A stretch of DNA of 64,000 nt from Gemmata palustris (GTDB lineage Bacteria > Planctomycetota > Planctomycetia > Gemmatales > Gemmataceae), in NCBI RefSeq assembly GCF_017939745.1, contig NZ_JAGKQQ010000001.1:2852001-2916000 (forward strand), written 5' to 3'. Positions 33,547 to 43,795 of the stretch are shown here, piece by piece. Each line of letters begins with the position of its first letter. Positions within the stretch are counted from its first letter, which is position 1. The position numbers and the translations under genes were made by a program. The notes under the pieces were generated by a model that was given only the letters and a program-made list of their open reading frames with translations, searched no databases and was not told the origin of the DNA.

Positions 33547-34023
33547 GTGTCAGAATCATTCGCCGACCGCTGGGCAAGGAAGTGGGAAGCGTGCGGCTTC
33601 GAGGGCGCGGGTATCGAGATGGTGACGTGCGGCAGCGCCGTGCTCCCCGACTCCGCCGCGCCGTGTCTGAGCTTCGACCGTGCCGAGAAGCCCGTGGCCC
33701 TCTGGCAGGTCTTCGGCTTGAAGTGGACCCCTGAGGACCGCGAACGCCTGGCACCGGTTCTGGTCATCGGCTCCGATGGGGCGGGGAACCCGATCTGCGT
33801 CGAGGCCGGGAAGGTCGTACTCTTCGACCACGAGGACCGCTTCGTCACCCGGCAGTTCGTGAACAGCAGCGTTCACTGCCTTGCGGAGTGCCTGCTCGCG
33901 TTCATAGGAGAGAAGAACCCGGAGCGGTTTCGAGAAGCGGCCCGTGCCATCGATCTTCCGGCCCTTGCAGAGGGGGCGTTCTGGTGGCACGCCGCGCGGG
34001 GTGTCGCGGAGGAGACGGCGTGA
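33547..34023 (+). CDS. SUKH-4 (SMI1/KNR4-like) immunity-type protein
   Basis: 158 residues from GTG 33547 with GGAGGG close upstream; another in-frame GTG at 33535 is possible. The chain has the SUKH-4 pattern: FGLKWTPEDRERLAPVLVIG followed by SDGAGNPICVEAGKVVLFDH and RFVTRQFVNSSVHCLAECLLA. SUKH proteins neutralise contact-dependent and Rhs-type toxins, and lone copies are frequent in planctomycetes as a bank of immunity genes. No intact toxin gene is adjacent; a possible frameshifted remnant lies just upstream. There is no signal peptide, so it acts in the cytoplasm. It is convergent with the esterase gene ending at 34109. Confidence 0.8.
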   Translation: MSESFADRWARKWEACGFEGAGIEMVTCGSAVLPDSAAPCLSFDRAEKPVALWQVFGLKWTPEDRERLAPVLVIGSDGAGNPICVEAGKVVLFDHEDRFVTRQFVNSSVHCLAECLLAFIGEKNPERFREAARAIDLPALAEGAFWWHAARGVAEETA

Positions 34024-34108
34024 AGCTCAGTACGTCCGTCCGCGGTCGCATCCGACAGTTCGCCCTCTGGGTAGCGAACCGTTCCGTCGGGTGCCCGCGC
34101 CACGGGCA

Positions 34109-36124
34109 TCAGGGCAGGAGCCAGCCTTCGTTGAAGAACCCGGCACGGATCACCTGTTCCTCCAGGGGGTCGGACGGGCGCGCCGGCGCCTTCGCGCCCA
34201 CCTTCAGCACCGCCCAGTCGCCCAGTCGCGGGAACAATAGGTAGTTGAGTGAGGCCAGGTCCTTCTCGTGGAACGTGTGCCCACTGTTGAAGACGACGTA
34301 CCGGCCCGGGGCGAAGGGGCTCGGCTGAATCAGGACCGGGGCGTGATCGGCCGCGGCGTATTTGTCCGTGCCGAGCGTGAGGTCCTTCTCGGTCCACGTC
34401 ACCGGCATTTTCGGCAGGGCGCGGGCGATCAGAGCGTTGCTGCCCGGGTCACCGAACAGGATCAGGTTGTACCGTTTCATGTCCGCGTCGGTGACGGCGG
34501 TGTCGTCCTTCACCGGCAGTTCGCCACGGAAGTAGCGGTCCCACTCGTAGGCGAACCGTTTGAGGCTCGCGTCGGCCCACGTCTGAATGGCCGGGTTCCA
34601 CGCTTTACCCGTGCCACGGACGCACAGGAACGGCGTGGCGAAGGCGTCGTCGATCGGCCCCTGCACGCCCGGCCGCTTGCCCGAGAGGGGCGTTGCGTCG
34701 AGTTCCCCGAGGTACGCCCACTTCCCGTCCTTCCGGCCGATCACGGGCTTGGCGGGCGGCGCGTTCTTCTCGCGCACGGGAAGCGCGATCTCCGCCCCGC
34801 CGACGCGAAGCTGCGGGTTCGTTTCTTGCAACACGGGTGGTAACAACGTGAAGCGCGTCACGTTCTTCGGCTCTTTCACCTCCACGGTGCCGTCGGCGGC
34901 AACGGAGGCTTCCAGTTCCGCCCGCGCGTAGTGCTCGGTGAGGCCGAGCGCCCACAGCCAGTGGCACTGGTTGTATTTGAGCGTCCAGGTGACGAACCGA
35001 AGGTGCTTCGGGGAACGATCCAGCCCCTTGTCGGCGAACTCCTTGATGCGGCGCATCTGTTCCGCGTGCGTTTTGGGATCGATCACGTGCCCGGTGCCCG
35101 GCGAAATCAGGTTGGTCAGCTTCAGGCCTTCCTTCTCCATTGCTTTGCCCATCAGCACGTGCGATTGGAAAAACACGTCCTTTTCGCCCATGCACGCGAT
35201 CGCCGGGACCGCCCCCGCGTTGGCGGCGTAATCGACCGAGTCGAGCACGTGCAGCGCCTTCTCCTGGTGCTCGGGAAGGGCCGCGACTTTCACAAAGGTC
35301 GAGAGGGGCGTTTGCGAGAACTCGCGTGTATCGACGTACCCGCAGTACGGGCCGAGAGCGACGAACCGGCTCGGGTACTTCAGCCCGAGGTGCCAAGTAC
35401 CGGACGCGCCCATCGACATGCCGCGAAGGACGATCCGGTCGCGGTCGATGTTGTACCCCCGGCAAACCGCCTCGATCGCTTCAAACACGTCCGTCTCGCC
35501 CGCCCAGCGGTAGCAGTTCTCGACGCGGCCGAGTGGGTGCAACTCGATGAAATTCGCATCCGGGGCACTCTTCTCCGAACCATCGCCCGCGTCGAAGCCG
35601 TTCATGAACCGGAGTTCGTTCAGGCCGCTCGGTTTCATGCTCCCGTGCAGCACCACGTCCAGTCGCGAGGGCTTGTTTGAGTCGTACCCGGCTGGGATGA
35701 CCAGTCCGTAAGGCTGGGTCGAGCCGTCCACAGCGGACACGTACCCGCGGACGAGCTTCCCTCTTCGGGAAGTCCATGCGGGCTTACCTTTGGCGAGCGC
35801 CTCGGCCCGTTCGGAACACCGCGCGAGCGCCTTTTTGATAAGGGCGACATCCGCGGGCTTGAGTTCCGTCTCGTACCGCAGTGCCCAGGCGACGCCCTTG
35901 CGGAACACGTCCGCGTCGGCGATCAGATCCTCCCGCTGCAGCGGGACCGGCTTCTCACGGAACGCGAGGAGCCGGTCACCGAGCGTCTTGAGATCGCGGT
36001 CAATTTGAGAGGCGTCGGCAGCGGAAAGACCGGCTGGCAGTTCGGCCCGTGCCAGCTGAGCGCCGACCGCTCCGGCGAGGGCGATTATCGAGGCGACGGT
36101 CCCGTACCGGACGAATGTGGGCAT
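34109..36124 (-). CDS. secreted alpha/beta hydrolase, prolyl-oligopeptidase/esterase type
   Basis: 671 residues. A signal peptide (MPTFVRYGTVASIIALAGAV ending near ARA) precedes a helical N-terminal region. The hydrolase core (about 130-400) has DVVLHGSMKPSG for the oxyanion area, nucleophile Ser in RGMSMGASGTWHLGLKYP, a candidate Asp in MGEKDVFF and His in GTGHVIDP. The C-terminal 270 residues are beta-rich with an RFAYEWDRYFRGELP stretch and may bind substrate. Family members include prolyl-oligopeptidase-like peptidases and carbohydrate esterases; the sequence does not choose. It resembles enzymes near DUF1552/DUF1592 and sulfatase loci in planctomycetes. The next gene upstream (DUF1552) ends 120 bases away. 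Confidence 0.85.
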   Translation of the reverse strand: MPTFVRYGTVASIIALAGAVGAQLARAELPAGLSAADASQIDRDLKTLGDRLLAFREKPVPLQREDLIADADVFRKGVAWALRYETELKPADVALIKKALARCSERAEALAKGKPAWTSRRGKLVRGYVSAVDGSTQPYGLVIPAGYDSNKPSRLDVVLHGSMKPSGLNELRFMNGFDAGDGSEKSAPDANFIELHPLGRVENCYRWAGETDVFEAIEAVCRGYNIDRDRIVLRGMSMGASGTWHLGLKYPSRFVALGPYCGYVDTREFSQTPLSTFVKVAALPEHQEKALHVLDSVDYAANAGAVPAIACMGEKDVFFQSHVLMGKAMEKEGLKLTNLISPGTGHVIDPKTHAEQMRRIKEFADKGLDRSPKHLRFVTWTLKYNQCHWLWALGLTEHYARAELEASVAADGTVEVKEPKNVTRFTLLPPVLQETNPQLRVGGAEIALPVREKNAPPAKPVIGRKDGKWAYLGELDATPLSGKRPGVQGPIDDAFATPFLCVRGTGKAWNPAIQTWADASLKRFAYEWDRYFRGELPVKDDTAVTDADMKRYNLILFGDPGSNALIARALPKMPVTWTEKDLTLGTDKYAAADHAPVLIQPSPFAPGRYVVFNSGHTFHEKDLASLNYLLFPRLGDWAVLKVGAKAPARPSDPLEEQVIRAGFFNEGWLLP

Positions 36125-36244
36125 TGCGGCTCTCCGATATAGTCCCGCGAGAAATGGAACCCGGCCGACCTCGGGGCCGTGCGACTCACTGAGTTTCACT
36201 CGGATCGGTACTTCGGCCGGTGCCCTCGCGATTGCGTTTTCAAA

Positions 36245-37558
36245 TTAGACAAGTTCCGACAGCGGGCCGCCCTCGCAGTAAGTGGGGTTACCGAAGGATT
36301 TCAGCCGGTGATCGAACCCGTGGGCCAACGACAGCAGCAACCGGCTGTGTGACTTGTTCTTCAAATTGAGCGATCGCCCCATCTTGAAATCGAGGCCGTT
36401 ACCGACCAGCACGAACGGGATGTTGTCGAGGGTGTGCGAACTCCCTTGGCCGAGTTCGTTCGTCCAGACGATCAGCGTGTTGTCGAGTAGTGAGCCCCCT
36501 GCCCCGGGTTCGGGTGTGTCGGCCAGTCGCTTCGCCAGGTACGCCACCTGCTCGCAGAACCAGCCGTTGATTTTTGTGAGCTTCTTCTTGGCCCCGTCGC
36601 TGTCCTGGTGCGACAGCTCGTGGTGCTGGTCGTCGATGCCGAGCCAGCGCATGCGGGCGTTTCCAACGGAACACGTGTACTGCAGGGTCGCGATCCGGGT
36701 GAAATCGGCAGCGAAGGATTGAACCATCAGGTCGATCTGGGTCTTACTGATTTTGGGCAGCAAATCGTTTTCTCGCTTGAGACCCGGGTCGAGTTCCGGC
36801 ACCGGGTGGGCGACCGCTCCCGTCTTGCTCGCCACTTTGGTCTCCTCTTCCAGTTCGCGCACGTGGGCCGCGTGTTCTTCGAGCAGGCGACGGTCCTCCG
36901 CGCTCACGACCCGACCGACGCGCTTCAGATCGTCACCGACGACATCGAGCACGCTCCCGAGCAGTTCTTGATCCTTCACGCGCCCGTAGAGCTTGGCAAA
37001 CATCTGGTGCGGGTCGTCGATGGGGGCGATCGGCTTGTTCCCCCCCGCGTAGACCATGCGCGTCCAGGTATCGGCCCGATCGGGGACCAGTGCGCCGAAT
37101 TCGAGGGAACCGAAGCGCGTTTTGGTCGCCCCGTCGCCCTGGAGGTGCCGTCGAATTTCTTGGTCGATGGAGTGCCCCTTGGACCAACCGGCGGAGGTGG
37201 TGCCCACCTGGATGTTGCCGGGATTGAGTTCAACGCCGGTGAGCAGGCACCCCATCCCGCGCATGTGGTTGTCCCCGTCGCCACCGACCTTGTCGCTCAG
37301 GCCGCGAAGAACCAGCATCCGCTTGCGGAACGGCTCCAGCGGCTTCAAGCTCTCCTTGAGTGCGAACTTCTCCCCGTCCTGATCGGGCCAGAACGTTTCG
37401 GGAACGACACCGTTGGGGCTGAAAAGGATGACGAGGCGCTGTTTCCGCCTCGCCTGATTCGCGAACGCCAGCCCCGGCAGGTTCAGAACGAACGGCAGTG
37501 CGGCGGCGCTGAGTCCGAGGTCGCGAATGAAGTCGCGCCGGTTGCGGGATCGTGCCAT
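36245..37558 (-). CDS. DUF1552 domain protein
   Basis: 437 residues. An RRxFxR-type twin-arginine leader ([20 protein letters not shown]) indicates Tat export. [20 protein letters not shown] and the following [13 protein letters not shown], then [13 protein letters not shown] and [17 protein letters not shown], are hallmarks of DUF1552, a planctomycete relative of the alkaline-phosphatase/DUF1501 fold. Enzymatic function is unknown. It lies 16 bases after the DUF1592 gene; the two families are nearly always neighbours and presumably work together outside the cytoplasm. The ATG at 37558 opens the Tat leader; a longer reading lacks sense. Confidence 0.92.
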   Translation of the reverse strand: MARSRNRRDFIRDLGLSAAALPFVLNLPGLAFANQARRKQRLVILFSPNGVVPETFWPDQDGEKFALKESLKPLEPFRKRMLVLRGLSDKVGGDGDNHMRGMGCLLTGVELNPGNIQVGTTSAGWSKGHSIDQEIRRHLQGDGATKTRFGSLEFGALVPDRADTWTRMVYAGGNKPIAPIDDPHQMFAKLYGRVKDQELLGSVLDVVGDDLKRVGRVVSAEDRRLLEEHAAHVRELEEETKVASKTGAVAHPVPELDPGLKRENDLLPKISKTQIDLMVQSFAADFTRIATLQYTCSVGNARMRWLGIDDQHHELSHQDSDGAKKKLTKINGWFCEQVAYLAKRLADTPEPGAGGSLLDNTLIVWTNELGQGSSHTLDNIPFVLVGNGLDFKMGRSLNLKNKSHSRLLLSLAHGFDHRLKSFGNPTYCEGGPLSELV

Positions 37559-37574
37559 GTGATGTCCACCTCGT

Positions 37575-39899
37575 TTAGCGCGACTTCGGGGTCTGTTTGG
37601 GCTCGGGGGGGCGTGCGGCCATCGCCGCAATTTCCGCGACGACGTTCCGAACGTGGAATTGATCCTTGGCGAAGCCGGTTCGCAGTTCGGCCAGTCGGGT
37701 CGGTCCGTAGGCACGGATCGGCTGCTGAACTAGATGGCTAAACATCTGCTCGATGAATGCGGCGTGGACCGCTTCACTGTTCGCTGCGAATTTCGCCAGC
37801 TCGCGCGCGTTCGCGAACTTCGCTTCGTGGCCCGACGGGGATCGGAAGCTGCCGGTCGCGTCAACCGGCTTCTTGTTGTCCCGGTCACGGAACCGACCGA
37901 CGGCGTCGAAGTGCTCCATCGTGAACCCGAGCGGGTTGATGACCCCGTGGCACGTCATGCAGTTCGCCGGTTTCGTCTGCAGTCCCACCCGCTCGCGCGT
38001 GGAGAGCGCGGGGTGCAACTCCGCGGCGAAGGGCGTGAACGCCTCTTGGGGCGGACGCAGGTTCTGCCCCAGGATACCACGAGTCAAGAAGACCCCGCGA
38101 TGAATCGGGGACGTTTCCGCCGTGTACGAGTGGACCGTCATCACGAGCGGGTGGGTGAGAACGCCCGCGCGGTGTTCGGCGTTCAGTACCACGTTCGTGA
38201 AGTCACCCGTTTTCGGAGTCGCGGCGCCGTAAATCGCCGCGAGCCGACCGTTCAGTGGCAGGTGGTCCGCCAGCAACAGTTGGCGGAAGTCCGACTTGCC
38301 GCCGAAGACGATCTCTTCCAGCATCAGGTCCAACGACACCCGGAGGTCCGCGACAACGGCCTGGTCGAACCCCGGGAACCGCTTCGCGTCCTTGACGACG
38401 TCCGTCGCGTGGTCGAGGCGCAGCCACGTGTGAAAGAACGAGAGCACCTTCAACTTCGCCCGTGGGTCGCTCAACAGCCGATCGGCCTGGGTTCGGATCT
38501 CTTCGCGGGTGGTCAGTTTTCCGTCCTGCGCAGCGGTCAGCAGTGCGGCGTCGGGGAGCGAATCCCAGAGCACGAACGACAGCCGCGCGGCCACCGCGTA
38601 ACCCTCGGGGATCGGTTCCGCGTCGCGATAGAGGAACTGCGGTGAGATCAGCGCCGCGGCGACGACCCGCTTCACACCGGTGACCGTGTCCTTGGTCGAA
38701 TCGAACAGTTGATCGACGTGGACCTTCGTCTGTTCTTCCGACAAGGGGTGGCGAAAGGCACGCTCCACGAACAGTTGGCAGAACCGGCGCAATTTCGCGC
38801 GGGGGTCGGGCTCTTTCTCCGCTAACCCGGCCAGTTCGTGCAGGTGGTCACCGACGTAGCCGGCGGTCTCCAAAGCCGTGTCGAATGTGGCCCGGGTCCA
38901 CGCCTTTGAGATCGACGTGCCGCGCTCCCAACCCAGGCTCCGGTCGTCCGGCGGGAACTTCGTTTTCGGCACGAACGTTTCCCTCACCCGCACCGGGGAC
39001 AGGTGGCGAACGGGGATCTCTTCTTCCGTGCCGAGTGGTGGTTTCCATTTCAACGACACGGACGCGGTCTTCTCTTTTCCTTTGAAGAACTGGAGGCGGA
39101 TCGGGTACGAGCGCCCGCCGAGTAACCGCACCGTGCCGCGGTGGTCGGTGGGGGAGCCAGCGCCGACCCACGCATCGATCAGTGACTTCGGGCTGGGGTC
39201 CACCGATTGTGCGCGGTTGCTGTGGGGCGGCGCGGCGGGAGCGTTGACCCACAGCCGGACCCCGTTCTCGGACCGGACGATGAACTCGTAGTCCCCGGTT
39301 CGCGGGGCCGTGAAGGAACCGGTCCAGCGCACGGAATAGCCCTCGCCCTTCTTCTTTTCCTCAATGGGAGGGGTTCGGGTCCAGTCGAATCGAACGGTCA
39401 GGTCGGTGCGGTCGATGGCCCGATCCTTGTCCGAGTAGAAGCCCGAAACGATGTCTTCTTGCCACTGGAAGTACTCGCCGCGCAGCCCCTTCTCCGCGCT
39501 CGGGTTCGCGACGTTCGGGCGGAAGCTCCCGATCAGATCGGCGACCGCGTTCTGGTGCTGCACCGCGGTGAGGCGCGACAACTCGATGCGCGGGGGATGG
39601 TTCCGCTCGCGGGCGGCTTTGGAGTAAAACGTCTCGTGGATGTAAGCCGCAACCAGGTCCGCATCGGCGCCGACGCACGAGCCGGGATCGTCCTCCGGCA
39701 TGGTGCGCGCGATCACCTTCGCCAACTCCTTGACGGTCCGGTCACCGATCAGCGGTTCGGGGTACTTTTTCGCCCCCTCCCCGTTCGGCCCGTGGCACGA
39801 TGCGCACCGCTTCCGATAAATCTGCTCGCCGGTGGAGGCGTCCGCCCGGACCGGCGCGGTGCCGACCAGCAGCACGAGCGTGACCGTCGCGATTCGCAT
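37575..39899 (-). CDS. DUF1592/DUF1588/DUF1585 planctomycete cytochrome-type protein
   Basis: 774 residues. Signal peptide ([19 protein letters not shown]), then a cytochrome c domain with CASCHGPNG near residue 27, a DUF1587-like segment ([15 protein letters not shown]), a PA14-like domain at about 135-290 ([25 protein letters not shown]), then DUF1592 ([12 protein letters not shown]), DUF1588 ([18 protein letters not shown]) and DUF1585, with a second heme-like CMTCH in [22 protein letters not shown]14 points to carbohydrate binding. The pair DUF1592/DUF1552 is a planctomycete hallmark, suspected in polysaccharide breakdown with redox chemistry. The ATG at 39899 has GGAGAGG upstream; an earlier ATG adds 11 unneeded residues. 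Confidence 0.93.
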   Translation of the reverse strand: MRIATVTLVLLVGTAPVRADASTGEQIYRKRCASCHGPNGEGAKKYPEPLIGDRTVKELAKVIARTMPEDDPGSCVGADADLVAAYIHETFYSKAARERNHPPRIELSRLTAVQHQNAVADLIGSFRPNVANPSAEKGLRGEYFQWQEDIVSGFYSDKDRAIDRTDLTVRFDWTRTPPIEEKKKGEGYSVRWTGSFTAPRTGDYEFIVRSENGVRLWVNAPAAPPHSNRAQSVDPSPKSLIDAWVGAGSPTDHRGTVRLLGGRSYPIRLQFFKGKEKTASVSLKWKPPLGTEEEIPVRHLSPVRVRETFVPKTKFPPDDRSLGWERGTSISKAWTRATFDTALETAGYVGDHLHELAGLAEKEPDPRAKLRRFCQLFVERAFRHPLSEEQTKVHVDQLFDSTKDTVTGVKRVVAAALISPQFLYRDAEPIPEGYAVAARLSFVLWDSLPDAALLTAAQDGKLTTREEIRTQADRLLSDPRAKLKVLSFFHTWLRLDHATDVVKDAKRFPGFDQAVVADLRVSLDLMLEEIVFGGKSDFRQLLLADHLPLNGRLAAIYGAATPKTGDFTNVVLNAEHRAGVLTHPLVMTVHSYTAETSPIHRGVFLTRGILGQNLRPPQEAFTPFAAELHPALSTRERVGLQTKPANCMTCHGVINPLGFTMEHFDAVGRFRDRDNKKPVDATGSFRSPSGHEAKFANARELAKFAANSEAVHAAFIEQMFSHLVQQPIRAYGPTRLAELRTGFAKDQFHVRNVVAEIAAMAARPPEPKQTPKSR

Positions 39900-39928
39900 C
39901 GGGAACCTCTCCAATCGCCGCGCGATTC

Positions 39929-41215
39929 TCATTCGGGTTGTACGCCGGGGCGCTCCGCGGGGAACACCGGTTTGCGGACATCAACTGACAACCAGCAGAC
40001 CGCCCCGACCGCGAGCAACCCCGCCGACACGAGGAACGCGCCGTCCCAGTACGCGCGAGAGACTGCTCCGAACGCGATCTGCGCGCCCGCGGCGGACAGC
40101 ACCCCGAACGAGTTGATGACCCCGAACACGGCGGCCGTGTGCGGCGCGCTCATCGCACTGTTCGCCCCCCACCACGACCCGGCGTGGCAATGGATGCCGA
40201 AGCACGCGACCGCCAAAAACGCGCTCTTCCACTCTACCGCCGAGGCGAACGAGCCCGCCCCCAGCGCGACCGCGGCTAGCGCGAACGCCGGCCCACCCAC
40301 CACGGGAAACGTCCACCGCCGGTTCGGTACGCGCCGGCGCGCGAGGTCCGCGAACCACCCACCGGCCAGGCACCCGACCGCACCGCCGAGCATGATTAGG
40401 CTGTTCCACCACCCCGATTCCACGTTCGACACGCCGCGCACTTTTTCGAGGTACGTCGGGTACCACGCGAACATCAGGTACACGCAACACGACCCACTCG
40501 CGAGCACGCCGCACAGCAGCCACACGTTCCGGCTGGCGAGGATCGGCCGGACCGGGAGGTGGCCGGCGTGAGCAGCTGTGGGCGGCGGGCCGATCAGGGC
40601 GCGCTCGGCCGCGTTCACCGCCGGGTGGTCGGTGGGGGCGTCCCGGAACCACCGGCTGAAGAGGAGCGCCCAGGCGACGCCGACGGACCCGAACGCGACG
40701 AACACCCACCGCCACCCGATCAACTCGATGAGGTACGCGGTCACCAGCGGGGCCACCATCCCGCCGACGAGCGCGGGCGTGTGAACGAACCCGCGCACCC
40801 GCCCGCGCGCGGACGGCGGGAACCAGTGGTCGACCACCCGCGACACGTTCGGCAGCGCGCCAGCCTCGCCCGCGCCGAACAGGAACCGCACCACGAGCAG
40901 CATCACGAACCCGGTGACGGCCCCGGTCAGCGCGGTGAAGATCGACCACCACACGACGATGCGGATCAGCACCCGCCGCGAGCCGAACCGGTCGCCCCAG
41001 TGCCCCGTGACCACCTCGAACAGCCCGTAGGCGAGCATGAACGCAGCGTGGACGAAGCCCATCTGCCAGTCGAGTAACCCGAGTTCGTCCTGAATGAACG
41101 GCGCGGCCTTCCCGATGCACATCCGGTCGAGGTAGAGGATCAGGGTGAGTCCGCAGAGGTACGCGAGCGTCACGTACCGCGCGTTCGTCGCCGGGTCGGG
41201 TTCTTGTGCCCCCAT
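39929..41215 (-). CDS. MFS transporter, anion:cation symporter (sugar-acid) type
   Basis: 428 residues, 12 predicted membrane helices. YLDRMCIGKAAPFIQDELGL in helix 1, GHWGDRFGSRRVLIRIVVWW in loop 2-3 and RFLFGAGEAGALPNVSRVVDHW are the signatures of the ACS family (hexuronate, glucarate, galactonate and allantoate carriers). Its start codon directly follows the stop of the enolase-superfamily gene (TGAATG), so the two are translationally coupled, and the creatininase-family gene precedes them. Substrate import for that catabolic unit is the obvious role; a sugar acid or related carboxylate is the best guess. Confidence 0.92.
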   Translation of the reverse strand: MGAQEPDPATNARYVTLAYLCGLTLILYLDRMCIGKAAPFIQDELGLLDWQMGFVHAAFMLAYGLFEVVTGHWGDRFGSRRVLIRIVVWWSIFTALTGAVTGFVMLLVVRFLFGAGEAGALPNVSRVVDHWFPPSARGRVRGFVHTPALVGGMVAPLVTAYLIELIGWRWVFVAFGSVGVAWALLFSRWFRDAPTDHPAVNAAERALIGPPPTAAHAGHLPVRPILASRNVWLLCGVLASGSCCVYLMFAWYPTYLEKVRGVSNVESGWWNSLIMLGGAVGCLAGGWFADLARRRVPNRRWTFPVVGGPAFALAAVALGAGSFASAVEWKSAFLAVACFGIHCHAGSWWGANSAMSAPHTAAVFGVINSFGVLSAAGAQIAFGAVSRAYWDGAFLVSAGLLAVGAVCWLSVDVRKPVFPAERPGVQPE

Positions 41216-42325
41216 TCAAGCCACCCTGTACTTGGCGACGGTGTCGAGGTTCACCGTCACCCCGAGACCGGGTCGGTCGGAGATCGTCGTGAACCCGTCC
41301 GTAACGTCAAACCGCTCGTGCGTCAGGTCATGGCGCAGCGGCGAATCGGCCATGCAGAACTCCACCACATCGATCCCGGGCAGCGCGGCCATCACGTGCA
41401 GGCTCGCCGCAATGGTGAGTCCGCTCTTGAAGGTGTGGTTGCACACTCGCTTGTGTCGGGCGATCGCGGCCCGACCGACCGCGACCATCGTCGAGATGCC
41501 GCACCGCGACGGATCGGGCTGAATCCAGTCCAACCCGCCGTCGTCGAGCATCCGCAAAAACTCGTCCAGCCGAGCGGCCGTCTCCCCGGCCGCGATCGGC
41601 GTCGGGCTGACGGCCGACAGGGTCCGGTAGCCGGCGATGTCGTCGGGGTGGAGCATCTCTTCGAGCCAGTACGGGCGAAATTCGGCGAAATTCGTCGCCC
41701 GGCGGATCGCGGTCCGGGCGTCGAAGCACTCGCCCGCGTCGATGAGCAGGTCCACTTCGCCGAGGCCGCGTCGGGCCTCGCGAACGAGCGCGATATCGGT
41801 CGTTTCGGATTGGCCCATCGGTCCCCAGCCGAACTTGACGGCGGTGAACCCGCGATCGGCCCAGCGCCGCGCGGCGTCGTAAGTAGCGGCCGGGGTGTCG
41901 CCGAACAGCACGCTCGAATACGCCCGAAAGCGCGTCTGGAACGGCCCACCGAGGAGTTGGTAAATCGGCTTGTCGAGAACCCGCCCGGCAATGTCCCACA
42001 GGGCCATATCGACGCCCGCCATCGCGTGAACGGCCACCCCGCCGCTGGAGTAATAATTGGTCGCGACGCGCATCCGGTGGTTGCACACTTCGATGGCGAG
42101 CGGGTCCGAGCCGACCAGCACGCGCGCCAGCCCGGAACAGTTGGAGTGCGACAGCGGGGCATCGATGACGGCCTTCACAGCCCCCGGACACGAATCGACT
42201 TCCCCCCACCCGCTGATTCCGGCGTCAGTGTCGATGCGGACGAGGCACGTGTCCTGCGTACCATCGGCCGCCACACTCACCTGCGGGAGCCGCAGTACGA
42301 TCGCTTCAACGTGCGTGATTTTCAT
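41216..42325 (-). CDS. enolase superfamily enzyme, mandelate racemase subgroup
   Basis: 369 residues. The N-terminal capping domain (1-125) is followed by the barrel. Metal ligands are in LLIDAGECF (Asp), YWLEEMLHP (Glu) and PIAAGET (Glu). The general-base His lies in VCNHTFKSG, paired with Asp in WIQPDPSRCGG-like sequence (QPDPSRCGIS), which places it in the mandelate racemase subgroup of acid-sugar dehydratases and racemases. The K-x-K motif is reduced to AVKFG, a single Lys. An acid sugar dehydratase is the likeliest activity but the substrate is open. It overlaps the creatininase gene by four bases (ATGA) and abuts the MFS gene. Confidence 0.92.
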   Translation of the reverse strand: MKITHVEAIVLRLPQVSVAADGTQDTCLVRIDTDAGISGWGEVDSCPGAVKAVIDAPLSHSNCSGLARVLVGSDPLAIEVCNHRMRVATNYYSSGGVAVHAMAGVDMALWDIAGRVLDKPIYQLLGGPFQTRFRAYSSVLFGDTPAATYDAARRWADRGFTAVKFGWGPMGQSETTDIALVREARRGLGEVDLLIDAGECFDARTAIRRATNFAEFRPYWLEEMLHPDDIAGYRTLSAVSPTPIAAGETAARLDEFLRMLDDGGLDWIQPDPSRCGISTMVAVGRAAIARHKRVCNHTFKSGLTIAASLHVMAALPGIDVVEFCMADSPLRHDLTHERFDVTDGFTTISDRPGLGVTVNLDTVAKYRVA

Positions 42326-43224
42326 CGCGCGGCGCCTCCCGTACTTGAGAACGGGCGCTGGCCCCACGGCAGCGGAAACGTCGGCGGGACGGCGTGGTGG
42401 TCGCGCCGGGTGTCGCGCGGGCGGTCCTTCCACCACGAGACGAGCGCGACGAGTTGCTTGACGGCCTCCAGGTAGGCCCGCTCGCCCTTCTCGGCGGTGG
42501 CCCGTTCCGGCTCGCCGAACGCCCCGGTATCGGAGTACGCGCTGGTCCACGGCACGAACGCCATCGGCCCGGACGCGAACAGGTCGAGCCACAGGAACGG
42601 GCTGTGTTCCTCGTTGAACTTGATGGCCCCGTCGCGGATCAGGTTCCGGCGAACGCCCCCTCCGTCCAGGTACATGTACAGCGAGGTTTCGAGTTCGCAC
42701 GCGTGCGCGCACCCGCCGGGGAACTTGCTCTCCCGCCAGCCCGGGAGGAAGGCCTTGTCCACCGTGAGAAGGCCCCACCACGACAGGGCGGCGCACTCGG
42801 CGTCCGTCTCCAAGTTGGTCCGCCGGGCGGCCATATCGAGGATCGGAAAGTTCGACCCGTGCCCGTTCAGGAGCAGGATCTTCTTGAACCCGTGGTAAGC
42901 CAGGCTGCGGGTGACATCGAGGACCGATTCGAGCAGGGTCGTGTGGTGGGCGTTGAGGGTGCCGGGGAAGTCCATCACGTGCGCGGTGTACCCGTTCCAC
43001 AGGGTCGGCAGGACGAGTACCTGATCGGGAATCTCGCGCCCGGCGCCCGCGGCGATCCCGGCCGGGCACACCACGTCCACGTCGAGCGGCAGGTGCGGGC
43101 CGTGCTGCTCGATGCTACCGACCGGTAGAACGCACACCGGCCGGCGGGCTACGGCGGCGTTCACCTCCGGCCACGTGAGCTTCTCGTAACGGTACTCGGG
43201 TTCAGGGCGTATCGGATCGGGCAT
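42322..43224 (-). CDS. creatininase family amidohydrolase
   Basis: 300 residues. LPVGSIEQHGPHLPLDVDV, then LLNGHGSNFP and CAHACELETSLYM contain the Glu, His, Asp and His residues that bind two metals in creatininase and its relatives (creatinine, formamide, mycofactocin and lactam hydrolases). A 60-residue C-terminal tail beyond the fold is Arg/Pro-rich and unusual. It is the first gene of the coupled trio with the enolase-superfamily enzyme and the MFS carrier, so a cyclic amide or amidated sugar acid is a plausible substrate. That is inference from context. Confidence 0.9.
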   Translation of the reverse strand: MPDPIRPEPEYRYEKLTWPEVNAAVARRPVCVLPVGSIEQHGPHLPLDVDVVCPAGIAAGAGREIPDQVLVLPTLWNGYTAHVMDFPGTLNAHHTTLLESVLDVTRSLAYHGFKKILLLNGHGSNFPILDMAARRTNLETDAECAALSWWGLLTVDKAFLPGWRESKFPGGCAHACELETSLYMYLDGGGVRRNLIRDGAIKFNEEHSPFLWLDLFASGPMAFVPWTSAYSDTGAFGEPERATAEKGERAYLEAVKQLVALVSWWKDRPRDTRRDHHAVPPTFPLPWGQRPFSSTGGAAR

Positions 43225-43261
43225 AAAGTATCCGGCTGTGTCAGAAGGTCGCGGACCGCGG

Positions 43262-43699
43262 TCACTTGTTGAGCTTCAAATCGTACCGGCCCGGCTCCGG
43301 ATTGTTGACCACTTCGATCAGCACCGTCGTAGTGGCCTGGTCCGTGTACTTCTTGTTGACGAAGTATTTGTTCGGCTTGCCCGGTTGCGGGTCATCGACC
43401 GCGTACACGACGACCTTGTACCAGCCGGGCGGGGCGCCTTTCTTGCTCCCCGGAACGAACACCTCGTAGCGCCCGTCGGCGCCGATGACGCCGGTCGGTT
43501 GGTGCTGGGTCGCGTTCCCTTTCGACGCATCCGGGTAGAACGTCAGCGTTCCGTTCGGGACCACCTTGTCGCCGGCGGTGACAACGCCCGACACCGGCGC
43601 GAGTTTCTCGCCCTCGCTGCCGCAGCCCGTTGCGAGGGCGGCGAGGGCAATGGCCAGGGCAACGAAAAACCGAGCGCGGGCCGTCCTCGGACCAGGCAT
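43262..43699 (-). CDS. small lipoprotein with carboxypeptidase-regulatory-like beta domain
   Basis: 145 residues. The leader MPGPRTARARFFVALAIALA ends in a lipobox ALATGC. The mature part is one beta-sandwich of the kind common beside DUF1559 genes: KLAPVSGVVTAGDKVVPNG, TGVIGADGRYEVFVPG, GWYKVVVYAVD and TTTVLIEVVNNPEPGRYDLKL. It sits 96 bases after a DUF1559 gene on the same strand and 37 bases before the creatininase gene. Such lipoproteins may anchor or cap the DUF1559 filament; no experiment that I know supports this. Confidence 0.85.
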   Translation of the reverse strand: MPGPRTARARFFVALAIALAALATGCGSEGEKLAPVSGVVTAGDKVVPNGTLTFYPDASKGNATQHQPTGVIGADGRYEVFVPGSKKGAPPGWYKVVVYAVDDPQPGKPNKYFVNKKYTDQATTTVLIEVVNNPEPGRYDLKLNK

Positions 43700-43795
43700 G
43701 GGCAGACTCCACGAAAAACGAAGTGAGTGACCCTCGAGCCGCTTTCGCGCAGAAACTCCGCCACGCGGAACGCCCGCGGGCCGATCCGGTGCAAC

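Noticed and set aside
33207..33848. 213-residue minus-strand frame opposite the SUKH gene
   Set aside because: Composition is that of a shadow frame and the plus strand carries a clear SUKH-4 protein.
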